From: Chara braunii
Taxonomy: Eukaryota > Streptophyta > Charophyceae > Charales > Characeae
Direction: 5' to 3'
DNA length: 36,900 bases
Assembly (NCBI GenBank): GCA_003427395.1
Contig: BFEA01000774.1
Location: 326,693-363,592, forward strand
Part shown: piece after piece, positions 8,250-19,361 of the stretch
Layout: each line of letters opens with the position of its first letter
How positions within the stretch are numbered: position 1 is the first letter of the stretch
Made by a program: the position numbers and the translations under genes
The notes under the pieces: generated by a model
What the model was told of the DNA's origin: nothing
What the model saw: the letters and a program-made list of their open reading frames with translations, nothing else
Databases searched by the model: none

Positions 8250-10880
8250 ATCCGGCGGCCCTCGGAATCGCGGCAGAACCTCCTCACTCAACAAACTCAG
8301 ATTCTACAACAGCGATTCTGTCCCGAAATGTAAGGCCTCAGGGAGGTTCACTAACTCGCCACTTTCTACCAGCTGCTTCGCACAGTAGGATGGATTGCGT
8401 ACCCGCCAACAGTCTAGCTTGCACTACGCAGCTAACCTGCTGCAGCTTCCCTTGCTTCAACACACGAATGAACCTTCCGCTATACTGCAGATTGGTTCAT
8501 CCAAGCCCGGCGCCTGGAAGGTATTTCTCCGTTGCTCTCCTACTTTACCAACTCCCGGTCCATTGCCCCAATACCCTGTCTGGCATCGCCCTTTTGCCTG
8601 TGCGCTCTGCAGCCTGTAGCAGCCGTCCGCGCTTCTCTCATGCTGCAGTACTTTGGTAATACCTGCCGCATCCCTCCACCGTATATAGCCCCGAGTACCA
8701 CTCTTGCGTGTGTGCATATGTAGGAGAGGGAACTCTCCACCCATAGGATAATAGTAATCGAAAAAGTCCCTCCTGTCAAAACGTGCCCATATACCCCTAT
8801 AGGATGGACATAAATTTGAATGAACCTTCCGCTATAACACGGAAGTATTCAATACATGACCTCACCTTGTTCTTGCCTGCACATAGCACATCCCCCGCGG
8901 CTCGTATCGAGCAAACAGCTTCCTGTACCCAAACTCGGATGTCGTCCGTCATTCGAGAGTACCTTAAACCCCCTGAATAGACTCTCTGTTCACCCGAAAC
9001 AGTCGGGGATCGGTCGAGTAAACAAGTCTTTTACTCCCGATCATTTCCCTCTTTTCCCTTCAACTTACCTCTCTGCCCTTATAATCCTTCTCGATTGAAT
9101 GCACCTGGCCAGGAACCCACCCGGGTGCCTCCTCCTCCCCCTTTTGCGCAACTTATACAAGTCGTATAACCACTCCACTCACCTTCTGTCCGTTCTGGAC
9201 CTACCATCGGATGCGCGCTACCTGGGAACCCTGATATCTGTCCTTCGCTCGCTGAATTCTGCGAAGGATCGACTAAGCAGGCTATCAGTAGTTGCGCCCG
9301 ACTGATCTTCCGCCATGGCTCATCGCAGCCCCTCTCTTTTCTGACTGCTCATACACTAACTATCCTCCTAATCTAATATCATATACCGGATCGCCTACCC
9401 CTAAAACCCCGACTTCGAACTTTATTCTGCCTGATTCCGTTAAGAATCGGCAAGCTAACCGTCTTTCCCTCCCGCCATCTTCCTTCTCCGCCATATCTCA
9501 ACGCACTGACTTTCCTTCCTAGCTTTCTATCTACTAACTTTTGTCTAAAACTAACTTTATCTTCGTATTCGCTTCCACCCAAAACCCCTATTCCGACACT
9601 TGGTTTGCCCGACCTCATCAAGGATCTGGTGAGAACCATGTTCTTTACTCCACCATAACTCCTATCCCCCATTGCTACGCTTCCCTCTTCTTCGCATGTA
9701 TCCGGTGCGACTTTGCGCCCGTATTCATTTTTCTTCATTTTGCCTTACACCCTGCCGCCCGTCACTCCGCTTCGCCTTGCCCCTTAGTACTTCGATCTCG
9801 TTACTTCATCTCCCCGTTGCTGCGCCCCGGTCATCTCCCCGCCATCACCAGCCCCCCCTTCAGTCCGCATGCACCTGGCGCGTTTCCGCGTCTAGGTTCA
9901 CTCTCTTCGTTTTGCCCATTGCCCCCTGTCGTCCGTCACTCCATTGTCTGACGCTCAGCTCTCCCGTTCACCAGCCTAGCGCCCGTAGATTGCTCCGCCT
10001 CGCTGCTGCATAGAGCCGCCCGCCCAACTCTACTGCCTGTCGCTCCCACTCATGGTCTTTCCGCCCGCGGCCGCTGTTGCTCCGCTCTCTCTCCTGCGCT
10101 CCCGAGACTGCTAGCGTTACTCCAGGTAGCGCCCCGCCTAGTCCGACAGTGCTCGGCGTACCCAGGGTGCGCTCAGCCGACCCGCTATCACGAAAGAGAC
10201 TACGGTGTCGGGCGCATCGGTCCGGCATCGCACATGGTAGCGCGGGACCCTCTCGGTCGCGTCACGCAGGAGTTGGACCAACCTCGCCACGAACACACAA
10301 ATGGAGCTTTCTTAGGCCGCTCCGGCCGAGTGCACCAGCCATACCTCTCGCGGGCCCCTACGACAGGATAGGGCCTACGCGAGGCACAACTTACCTCCAC
10401 CTTACAGGAACTGTCACCTCCCTTCGGTGTGCGTATCCCCACCGAGCTACCAGTCCACAGTACGAAAGCTAATAAGTTACAATCGCAGAGGTGGACCAGC
10501 CGAGGGCGTTTCTCGTTCGTTATAGCATAGGGGGTACGCGCGGTTATACGCCTATCGGACCCGCACGCGAACCGACGTCCTGGGGGGCTGAAGTCCCAAG
10601 CGCGGCTCGTCGTCGATCGACTAGAACGCATCCCACACACCACGTGCACACCACTTTACGAACACAAAAATAAAACACACACACACACATCAAACAACGC
10701 GACAACACTCCTAGTTCCTTCAGTAGCCATCCCATAACTCTCCGATGCGGAAATCGGATAGGCGCCGTGCGCGAGACTTAGTTTAAAACCGCGCAGACGC
10801 AGGGCTATCTCATATCGACTCGCAATGCAAGCGTACGCAAGCAGTCGCAATGATGGCGTACTATGTAGTGCTCATAATCA
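8250..10880. other. Pyrimidine-rich non-coding part of unit copy 1
   Basis: C/T-rich on the + strand, especially 9020-10100, with many short overlapping ORFs on both strands typical of biased composition. GATTCCGTTAAGAATCG near 9433 forms a short hairpin and is shared with copy 2 (near 14993). No recognisable protein domain is present. Confidence 0.55.
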
Positions 10881-11188
10881 AGCGGTCCCTCATGGATCCG
10901 AGTACCGCTTATGACACTCATGTGTCAGACTCGAAGTGTCGTGAAGGTCTAATCCTTCACGACATTGCACGGCTGAAAGAACAGTCGTGCAGCCGCTGCG
11001 AGACCTCCGACCCTTGGTCTGAGCGTATCGGTAGGCAAGGCAAATAGGCTCTTCACGGGGGCAGATTCCTTCCCTGCAGAGTCTAGGGCTTGGGATGTCC
11101 TGGACAAGGACCTTGAATCCCGGCCCCGGACCAACGTCTGGCTATAAAATTCTCTAAAAAACAAAAGATAAAAGGGGGTCTCCCTTTT
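10881..11188. other. Cluster of consecutive perfect hairpins
   Basis: Seven stem-loops follow one another: AGCGGT/ACCGCT (10881-10909), GACAC/GTGTC (10913-10926), TGTCGTGAAGG/CCTTCACGACA (10937-10964), TGCACGGCTG/CAGTCGTGCA with one wobble (10966-10991), AGACC/GGTCT (11001-11020), a two-tier GGGAT-GTCCT/AGGAC-ATCCC (11092-11121) and AAAAGGG/CCCTTTT (11170-11188). They occupy the end of unit copy 1. I find no counterpart at the end of copy 2. Confidence 0.65.
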
Positions 11189-12564
11189 CTCTCAAGCCAT
11201 AATCTGGCTAACCCTTGCGCACGATCATAGTAAGCCTCGTGTATACCCAGGGCACATGTAGATATATACATAGGGTTTATTTATATAGGACGATCATCCC
11301 TCACAGTCACAGTGAGAATCCTCTCAACCATATATGTTTGTAATCGCAGACAGCCAGCCACATCCAGAGTCTGAACCACAAACATACCTGCAATCATATC
11401 AAAGATCCAACAAAAGTCCACGCACTACACGGGGTCAACTTCAACCATTCTCTATGCTCATACCTCTTGCTTTAGCCATACAATCCTCACTCTTGTGCAA
11501 CTCTCCAAAATAAGAACTCGATACTTTAGTTAAATGGCCATTCAATAAAGTCTGGGTAAAAACACAATGAAACAATTCAAACCACAGGGTTAAAGCCTTT
11601 GAGTGACAGGAGTGGATTGGAGTTGAATCGCAGACCGACGAATCGGCAACCGACCTATTATCAGTGATAACAGATTTTTATCAGTGATAACAGAAGATGA
11701 TCCTCGTAGGATCAAGCTGAAACTAGTCCAAATCCTGAATCAATCGATCCAGAAGACCTGTAACACAAGACAGACCAATCCCCAAGCTAAAATCATAAGT
11801 GTATGGAGAATACAACTCCATAACACATTCTCACTCAAATCATCCTAGCTCACTAGGCCTGAGTCTACCTTTAAGCAGTGCCCAAAGCAAAGGTAGATCT
11901 TGATATAATCTCCCCTGTACAGAGGGGATCGCCAAAATCGCCACCTGTCAAAATATAATCTATCTTCTTTAAACTAAGAAAATTTCGGCAGCACTTCCCG
12001 TAGGAAAAGTGTCTTTTCATAATCTATATCAACCCAAATATGAAACTAAAATAGTCTTTGACTTTCTAAAGTCCAATTTTGTCTAACTCCCTGAATTAGC
12101 AAAAATTTGGGCAGCACTCCCTTTAGAAAAGGAGACTTTCCAGATTTTTAATAAGTCATATATAAACTTTAGACAAGTTGAACTTTGACAAGTCAAAATT
12201 TGACTAACTCCCTAGATTTGTAGAAATTTCGGCAGCGCTTCCCATAGAGAAAGTAGCTTACCAAAATTTATACAAAGCCAAGTATAACAAAAGATCTCAG
12301 AAAATGCGAAAACCGATCTAAGTAAAAAAACTTAGCTCAGAAAATGCAGAAACTGAAGCTAACTCCTATCGCTCTAGCACGTGGCGAACCTCTAAAGCAG
12401 CTACCTGTCAATCTGAAACTCAGACCAAGTAGTAGCCTCACTCAGTCACATGCAGGCCAAACCACAAAGTTAAGTACTCTCACCATCCCAGTCAATTTAA
12501 CAGTCAATAGTTCATAGTCCTTCAATGCTTTAACCCTTCATACCCTGCTTACATAAGGCATAAA

Positions 12565-13385
12565 GTCAGGCCATCCAATCTTATGGAACATGCCTGACCC
12601 TGTCATCAAGTATACACGAACAGGTTGCACAACTACTTTTATCTTCCTTTGGGCACATGACTAAGTCATTCCTCTTAGAAACAATGCTTAGTCGCCTTGA
12701 ACTGTTTAATATCCAAGTTATATATACCTCTCTGAACTTAGTGTTCAAACACTGGACGTAGGTTTGAGCCGTTCATCTTAGAAACAAGGCCCAGCCGGCC
12801 CAAGGTTACCTTCAGTTATACTCTTAGTTATACTCACTTCATTTCATGATAAGTTGTAGCCAGACCATCCAATCTTATAGAACCCGTGCCTGACTAGCCT
12901 GTTCATAGATAGGATAGTATAAAGTATAGCCAAATTTTAACATTTTGGGTTCCAGCATGTGCGAGGCATTAGGCCAGACCATCCAATCTTACGGAACATA
13001 TCTGGTCCTCTGCCAGGTTCATTTATCTCTGATCCAACTGTGTGCAGCATGAGTCCAAACCCGTCCAATCTTATGGACATGCTCCACCCTCATCGAGGAT
13101 TACCCCCTCAGAATAAAACAAGAAGGGGTTGGGCCGTCCAATCTTATGGACTTGCTCAGACCCCCTCGCTTACAAACAAATGAAACAGAACAAACCCCAA
13201 CTAAACACGGCAACCAAGCCCTCCAATCTTGTGGTACAAGCTTGGCTCCTGAAAAGTCAAACACAATCACGCCCCCACAGTCAGAGCAATCAGACCATCC
13301 AATCTTATGGAACTTGTCTGATTCTTCATGCAGTTCATCAAAACACAACGGTCAGATCATCCAATCTTATGGAACATGCCTGACC
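12565..13385. other. Array of about ten two-helix stem-loops (copy 2)
   Basis: Counterpart of 6795-7688 with core CCAATCTTATGGAA. Stems: GTCAGGC/GCCTGAC (12565-12598), GACTAAG/CTTAGTC (12659-12693), TGAGCC/GGCCCA with a mismatch (12765-12793), TAG-CAG/CTG-CTA (12857-12895), AGG-CCAGA/TCTGG-CCT (12971-13009), GCATG/CATGC with inner GTCC/GGAC (13047-13082), GGGG/CCCC (13125-13164), CCAAGC/GCTTGG (13214-13245), AATCAGAC/GTCTGATT (13288-13323) and GGTCAG/CTGACC (13350-13385). Arms differ from copy 1 but remain paired. Confidence 0.75.
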
Positions 13386-14694
13386 CCATAGGACCCTTTC
13401 AATCTCAAGCAAGACTGCCTTTCTTTCACCCTTCCCCCTGATGCAATTCCCCTTTTGTTCACAATCTGCCTTCAGGCAGTCAACAAAATTGAAACTGAGA
13501 TTGCACATGCATTCCTTTACTTTATCTGAGTCATGTCCTGAAAGTCAAACCAAAAAGTCAAAATAGGGATGCATGCCGTATACTTAGCCAAAACACCATA
13601 GGCGGTACAGATAGGGGCTATAATCTGGGTTTATAGCGAGAAGCAATGATTACCTTTCAGTTCCCTGCCTCCAGAACTCCTCCTAAGTTCCGGCAGAGCT
13701 CCCGCAATCGGTGGGATGACTCCCACAAAGTCTTGATGTGGTCCTACGGGTTGCAATCCCACCTGCCGCCTTGTTCTCGTAACCAAATAGACCAGACTTA
13801 GAATGAGAAGGGCAAATAGAGATAGGTTTGAGACTCTCATATCCAAGAGGGGTGCTCTCAGACTCGCGTGAGAGGGCCTTGATGCCTTGAGTCGCCTGAA
13901 GGCCCCGCAATGGCGATCAAACGCAGCGGCTTGGTCGGCCTGAAGTCAAACTGCTGAGGCAGGCCTCCCTGACGAACTCCCAACCGTAGCGGTACCCCCC
14001 TCTCCTTACCGCTACTTCTCCAAAACACCATCAGTAGTTCTTCTTCACTGCCCAACCACTCCTCTAAGTCCAATGGTCGCCGCACAGTAGCTGTAATGAC
14101 CAGCGCCAGTATGTAACAGTACGAAGCAGTGTGCCGCAGTAGGTGGCAGCCAGCCGCAGGCAGGTACACAGCTCAGCAAACTACTGTAGCCTGCCAGTCA
14201 TCGCGCCTGTCGGAGGGCACGTAAGTCATGATTGCGTGGACTGCCGCCAACACCCGGCCCACACCCAATCTACGACCAGAATGGGCAACCCACCGCTCGA
14301 CCGTGCGATCTGCAATCTCGCAGGCCACCAGCCGCAATTTTTTTGGTTCAGTCACCCGAGAGGCAGGGCAATCTATAGGCAGGTGTCCGAGCCCCAGCCC
14401 AACCTGCAGTTCCCTGCTCCTCCGCTGCACGGTTTGCAGCAAACCACAGCGCTTTCCGCTAACCTTGTATCCCATACCATGACCCCACGCTCCCGACACC
14501 AGGGCCAAGCCAGCTTCCTCCCGTTATCCTATTCAACAAGTTGGACTCCACACCGATTGGCCTGCGGCTCCGCTACCTCCCCTTCCTGCTGCTCCCACCG
14601 ATGAGGTGAGCAGTGCCCTTCGCAAAGGCAAGATACAGGCTTCTGCAACTCGCCACCCCGTTGTAGCGCTCCACCGAGGCAAGTACAGACTCTC

Positions 14695-14698
<4 letters not shown>

Positions 14699-14734
<36 letters not shown>
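14699..14734. repeat. (CT)n microsatellite
   Basis: CT dinucleotide run inside unit copy 2. It has no equivalent in copy 1. Confidence 0.9.
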
Positions 14735-14736
<2 letters not shown>

Positions 14737-16057
14737 AAATGAGTTGAGTCGAGGTGGGTTCCTCGCAAAAACGCAGAGCGATAAGCTACCATCCCAGCGT
14801 TCATGGGGACGAACAACCAGTTATGAATCTACCGCTAGAATGAGGTCAGGTGCATCCGCACCTTACCAGCCCGTTTTCTAGGCGCAGCTCATGGACCGCA
14901 TATCCTCAAATCCGCATCTTTATCGCAAAGACCGACCGCGACATCGAGCTCGCGCGGTTCAAGAACCCCTAGCCAGCACTTTCCCCTACTCGATTCCGTT
15001 AAGAATCGAGTGGGATATAGTTTCTCCACTTCCCGTCACCGCCGGCTTCCGCCATCTCCCGGCGCAACCCAAACTCGCCTAACTGTAAATTTTACTAACT
15101 TTTCTCTAAAGCTGACTTCACATTCCGCCTCGCCCTTCCTCAAAACCCCCTCCTCGCATCTTAGATTGTTGAAGGCGGTCGAGAAACGACCGAACTATAT
15201 CATTTCCCCTCTCCGTCTCCCTCCCCTCCGCCATAGCCAGGCGCGGGAGTTTTTCTCCCTATCTTCCTCCACACTCCACCCTCTGCCAATCCGCTTCCGC
15301 CATCGGATCGCCTTTCTTCCCGCCCAAATCCGTACTTCAACGGATGAGCCATGCACCTCCTCCACCATCGTTCCTTCCGAATGAATCGGCGCGAACTCGC
15401 GACCAGGTTCATTCCCTCTCCCATCCATCATCCCGGCTCTCTCCACCGCTGCCCCGTCGCTACTCCACCTCCACGCTCCTACAGCGCTTATCAGTCCGCC
15501 GCGCTGCGCATCACTGCAGCTCCGCTTATTCCACCTCCGAATGCACCCCGGCATGGAACTCGTCCGGGTTCGTCTTCGCCCCTTCGCCCTCTGGCCCTCC
15601 GCTTTCGGCTGCTGAGCGCAGCCCGGCCGAACCCGCCGTGCACACAGTACCCATGCTGCGTCTGTCACCCGCTGCCTGTCTACACCGCCCGCTGTGCTAT
15701 CCGCCTGCCCTGTGCCAGCGTCTGCACCTAGCGCTGCCCCCTTTCCCGGTGCATCCTCCTCCGACCTTCGCTCGTCTTCTCCCGGTCGCTGCGCCCCGCT
15801 GCGCTTCTGCGGTTGCCCGCTCTGCTCCCCTGGCCGACACCGCCCCGGCAGCAGCGGCCCTATAGCGACTGGCCAACGGCCCCCGCTATCCTAATCTCCA
15901 AATGTACCCGGCCGTAAACGCGCGCCAGGTTCTTTTTCGCTGTCTTCACCCTTCTCCCTCCTCCCTGTTGCCGTCAACTGGACTCAGCTCCCCGCTAGTC
16001 CGCTCTTACTCCGACCGTGTCGCCCCGAACGGGAAAAGATATCCCCCGAAAAAAAAT

Positions 16058-16129
16058 ACTCCTTGCGAGCGCGGGGCCGTCCTAATCTTCTCTGGGTCGC
16101 CCCAATTTTTAGCGGATGTCTCGAAGGAC
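16058..16129 (-). pseudogene. U6 snRNA-derived fragment
   Basis: Read on the minus strand, the segment carries the U6 5' region and central core: GTCCTTCGAGACATCCGC, then GGGGCGACCCAGAGAAGATT (canonical: TTGGAACGATACAGAGAAGATT), then GGCCCCGCG. U6 is the catalytic core RNA of the spliceosome. This copy has many substitutions and the 3' part is missing, so it is not functional. It is bracketed by the inverted 7-mers CCGAACG (16025-16031) and CGTTCGG (16131-16137). Confidence 0.75.
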
Positions 16130-16139
16130 ACGTTCGGGC

Positions 16140-16640
16140 AATGCCCCGCGGCGCTTCCAAGGGCCACTCGCCCTTTTCCTCTATACAGCAGGACACGGAT
16201 TCAAGGGCACGGCCCTGCTGTCCTGCCCGAAGCACGGCCTGGGTAACGTGGGTCCCGGTGCAGATCTTGGTGGTGGTAGCAAAATACCCGAGATCGGAAC
16301 CTTAAGGCCCGAAATGGGCACAGGCTACATGCACTCATGGCCTCTGCTCCCGCGCCTTGGGCTGCTCTGCCAAGGCCCTGTCTATCCTTTTCGGGTCCCA
16401 ACCGGCATGCTCATCGCCTTCTCGCAGCAGTCAAGGCCTGCGGCCGATGCACCTACAAAACGGGGCCCCGCTCCTTAGTTTTGTTTCTCCGCCTCGTAGG
16501 CTAATCACCCACCGGCTTGCATGCACGGCGATCTCGCCGGCCCAAGTCTTTCTCACCAGCATCCCGAACACGTAGGAACCCGAACAGCTCGTCAAAAAGC
16601 AGCGCGAGCTCAGAACCCTTGGTTGCTGACGGTCCTTAAA
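16140..16640. other. No feature recognised
   Basis: GC-rich sequence with short overlapping ORFs only. No domain, repeat or RNA that I can support. Confidence 0.4.
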
Positions 16641-16739
16641 ACCCAGCACCGGGCCCGACCCGGAGAGGGCGAGCACAATAAAAATAATAATACGGACAAC
16701 AATAAGACCCCGCCGTCGCTCCCCTGCTTACCGCACGAG

Positions 16740-17090
16740 GTTGCACCGTCGATGTCGATGCCCTTGCCCTCGCACGCGCGCTCGCCTCGGTCAGACGTAC
16801 CGGTCAAACGAAAATATCCCTAATTCCTGCTTAATCAAAAATAAATATATATTAACAATACCATTAAACAACACGACCGATGTCCGCGCCGGCTTTACGA
16901 TCAACGGCAGAAAAAGATCACGCGCGCCTTAAAGCCGCGCGCCCACGCACTCTCTACTCTAGTCAACCCTCCAGTCAACGTAATCCCAAACACAGCGGTA
17001 TACTTAACTTTAAACCACCCTATTTTCTGTCGCTTGCAAAAACCAGGGCAGATACCCTTGTAAGGGTATTCGCACCGACAACGGGCAGGT
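16740..17090 (+). repeat. Direct repeat copy 1 with conserved 18-base palindrome
   Basis: Shares an ordered set of words with 17935-18285: TCGATGTCG, CTGCTTAATCA, GATCACGCGCGCCT, ACTTTAAAC, TCTGTCGCTTGCAAAAACC and GTATTCGCACCGACA. Near its end lies the palindrome ATACCCTTGTAAGGGTAT (17052-17069). The pair could be the ends of one element or two diverged insertions. Confidence 0.7.
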
Positions 17091-17934
17091 CAGCTACTTA
17101 GACGGTTCGGCGGGCCTTTCGCCCATATCACCCCGAGCTGTCCTACAGGCCACACCGCTACTGCAAGCGGTAGCTCGCAGTCCTCAAGAGACCGACTACC
17201 TAGCCCTTTGGCCCTAAACCCGAGCCCGACGTGCGATCTGCTTGGGCCGGCCCCGTCACAACCTCTCCCTCTCGCTTTGCTCAGGCGGAGGTCGCTACTG
17301 CCTTGGGCTTCGAACAACCAGCTCTCAACAGACCATGGGTGACAGGCCAGGCATCTGCAGCGGACCCGCACCGCTAAAACCCCCTCTGCCTCGCGGGCTC
17401 ATCACCTACGCCCCCGTGCCCATTGATTTCCCTGACCCGCATTTCAAGTCGGGCGAGGTCGAGGAATCTTGTCGGCATCCCGAGTTCACAGGAACCCGCC
17501 AGTCAGACATAGGAACTGCTCGCTCACGGTCCTCGACTGATGTGACGACCCCTAATCTCCGGCGCCACGCCCGAGTCAAGGGACGCCGGGGCATAAAAAT
17601 AACAAGAATATGATGTTAAAATAAAATTATTTAGAAACTTTTAATCATCAGAATATGATAAAATGAGGGAACCGAAAATGTTAGCATTGTCCTGACGCCA
17701 TCGGCAGCAAGCCAAAAGGGGATAGCCCCCCCGAGCCCTCAACCTCTCGTTTCCTTCACGCCACTCTGATAATCCCGCGTTGCTGCCACTCGACCTCGAT
17801 CCCTGAACCCCTCAGATGAAAGTCCGACGCCGTAACTAATAGTGTTAGGCCTGAGTCTGGGTCTAGCTCTAGCGGACGCCTAAATAAACGAACACCGCGC
17901 AGCGCGCGGGTCTGCCGAAAACACTTCAAGACCT
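17091..17934. other. Sequence between the direct repeats; no gene recognised
   Basis: GC-rich to about 17600, then AT-rich. A 6-bp inverted repeat CCGGCG/CGCCGG spans about 17560-17590. No transposon protein motif is seen. Confidence 0.4.
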
Positions 17935-18285
17935 CCTTGTTGTCGATGTCGTTCTCCGCGCGTGCTCATAAGACACAGGCAAGCGCATGATGCGCATCAA
18001 TCACTGAGACATAATCTTTTTAATCCTGGCTTAATCAGAAAATAGAAATCCGGCTGGCGATCACGCCGATTCTTCAATTATCAATGATTAAAAGGATCAC
18101 GCGCGCCTCAAATCCGCGTGCCCACACACTCTTTATTATAGTCAACCATCAACCGCATAAACAAGGGGCACTGTCGCGACTCGCACGGTATACTCAAACT
18201 TTAAACTAAACTTATTCTCTGTCGCTTGCAAAAACCCAGGGTGGATACCCTTGTAAGGGTATTCGCACCGACACCGTGGGTATTG
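17935..18285 (+). repeat. Direct repeat copy 2 with conserved 18-base palindrome
   Basis: Partner of 16740-17090. The palindrome ATACCCTTGTAAGGGTAT (18245-18262) is identical in both copies although the surrounding sequence has diverged noticeably. Confidence 0.7.
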
Positions 18286-18747
18286 GGGTGGAGAAGGTGG
18301 TTGAGGGTGAGGCTGAGGTACTCTTACCAGTTGGTGGACATATATCGACGACTGGTGGGGAGAGTCAAGGGGGGGACCATAATCGGTGACTGGTGGTGCC
18401 ATCTTGGTCACGAGATGACGGATCGAGGAAAGTAAAGGTGTGTATGCCTTTCTTGGTTTTGATTATGAGCCTCGAACACGGTGATTGACGAACTCAGGGC
18501 GCTTGCAACGAAAATTCCGGATCTATATAAGACTCGGAGACGAAGCCGCAACCAGAGCCGGTGATGATGGTAAACCACGGTTCTGGTCCTAACACGCGAA
18601 GGTCGCTGAAATCTTTTTTGATTAGCTGGCCGAAGGACCTCGAAAGAACGAGGCGATTGATGAAACAAAACAAGGTGCTGCGCCAAAAGCTGGAAGATTC
18701 TCTGAGAGTGTCATCAAACTGTTGTTGACCCAAAACTTGACGAAAAC

Positions 18748-18972
18748 CTTATTTGCGGCGATGCAGAGAGAGAAATAGTAGAAAGGAAACTTCAGATCGT
18801 GAGCATGCGCCTCCTCGTAGATGGCGAGGCTAATTCTTGCGCGGACCTGCTCCTCAGTTGTAAGAAAGGACAAACATCTTGATATGACAGAAATGGGGAG
18901 AGAGAAGAAAATGCGAGAAACTAGTGCTATCGCCGCCTCCCTGTCCATGAAATAGAAGGTTCGAGCGTCGTT
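18748..18972 (-). CDS. Weak candidate exon of an unknown protein
   Basis: I do not recognise this product. On the minus strand, a stretch of exactly 225 bases (75 codons) is open and lies between a good acceptor (pyrimidine-rich GTCTTCCAG ending at 18973) and a possible donor (AAG then GTTTTC from 18747). The peptide would begin NDARTFYFMDREAA and includes ISRCLSFLTTEEQVRARI, with an ordinary amino-acid mix unlike the simple-repeat ORFs around it. An internal ATG at 18948 could also start it. Neighbouring exons are not identifiable. Chance is a real alternative. Confidence 0.2.
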
Positions 18973-19167
18973 CTGGAAGACGCAAAGGCAACATCATTCA
19001 CAAAGTCGAGTAAATCGGTAATAACCAATTTGGATTCATACCTCTGCTCAACATTCTTACCTTGGTTGTTGGAGAAGGAGAGGGAGGCGGTAGAGATGGA
19101 GAAACAAAAGAGTAACTGGGGTCGAGGTCAAAAATTCTTTAGATAGGCTCGTCAGTTGAGACTAACT

Positions 19168-19361
19168 GAACTCGGTGATTAGATCGCTATCTGGGATGGT
19201 GTCGTCTGACTGAGGGGTCAGGTTGGAAGGGAAGAAGGAGACGAGGAGAGGGTTGTAAAGAGGTGAACTCGGTGATGAGATCGCTATCTGGGATGGTGTC
19301 GTCTGACTGAGGGGTGAGGTTGGAAGGGAAGAAGCAGACGAGGAGAGGGTCGTAAAGGGGT
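19168..19361 (+). repeat. Tandem duplication, two units of 97 bp
   Basis: GAACTCGGTGATTAGATCGC at 19168 recurs as GAACTCGGTGATGAGATCGC at 19265, and the two 97-base units are almost identical. A 248-codon Ser/Pro/Arg-rich minus-strand ORF starts in this repeat and is probably spurious. Confidence 0.9.

Larger units (their letters stand above)
5540..11290 (+). repeat. Copy 1 of a roughly 5.7-kb tandemly duplicated non-coding unit
   Basis: From about 5540 the sequence can be followed, in the same order, in a second copy starting near 11300. Anchors are CCACAAACATACCTGCAATCA (5611 and 11381), the AGGCATAAAGTCAGG block (6786 and 12556), TACGGGTTGCAATCCC (8053 and 13744) and GATTCCGTTAAGAATCG (9433 and 14993). 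Beyond about 9.6 kb only the pyrimidine-rich composition is shared. No reverse transcriptase, integrase or transposase motif is visible in any frame, and no ORF is long. It may be a non-autonomous element or a higher-order satellite. Confidence 0.75.
11300..16000 (+). repeat. Copy 2 of the roughly 5.7-kb unit
   Basis: Direct-orientation, diverged partner of 5540-11290. It can be followed clearly to about 15.2 kb and then only by composition. A CAGTGATAACAGA block near 11660-11690 is locally duplicated relative to copy 1. A (CT)n tract at 14699-14734 is absent from copy 1. No coding capacity is recognisable. Confidence 0.7.

Noticed and set aside
6795-13385. CRISPR array interpretation of the spaced repeats
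   Set aside because: Repeats are short and variable, spacers are related between copies, spacing is irregular, and the context is a eukaryotic nuclear genome.
16740-18285. LTR pair of a retrotransposon
   Set aside because: The direct repeats are only about 850 bases apart, with no primer-binding site, polypurine tract or coding remnant that I can recognise. Left as a direct repeat pair.
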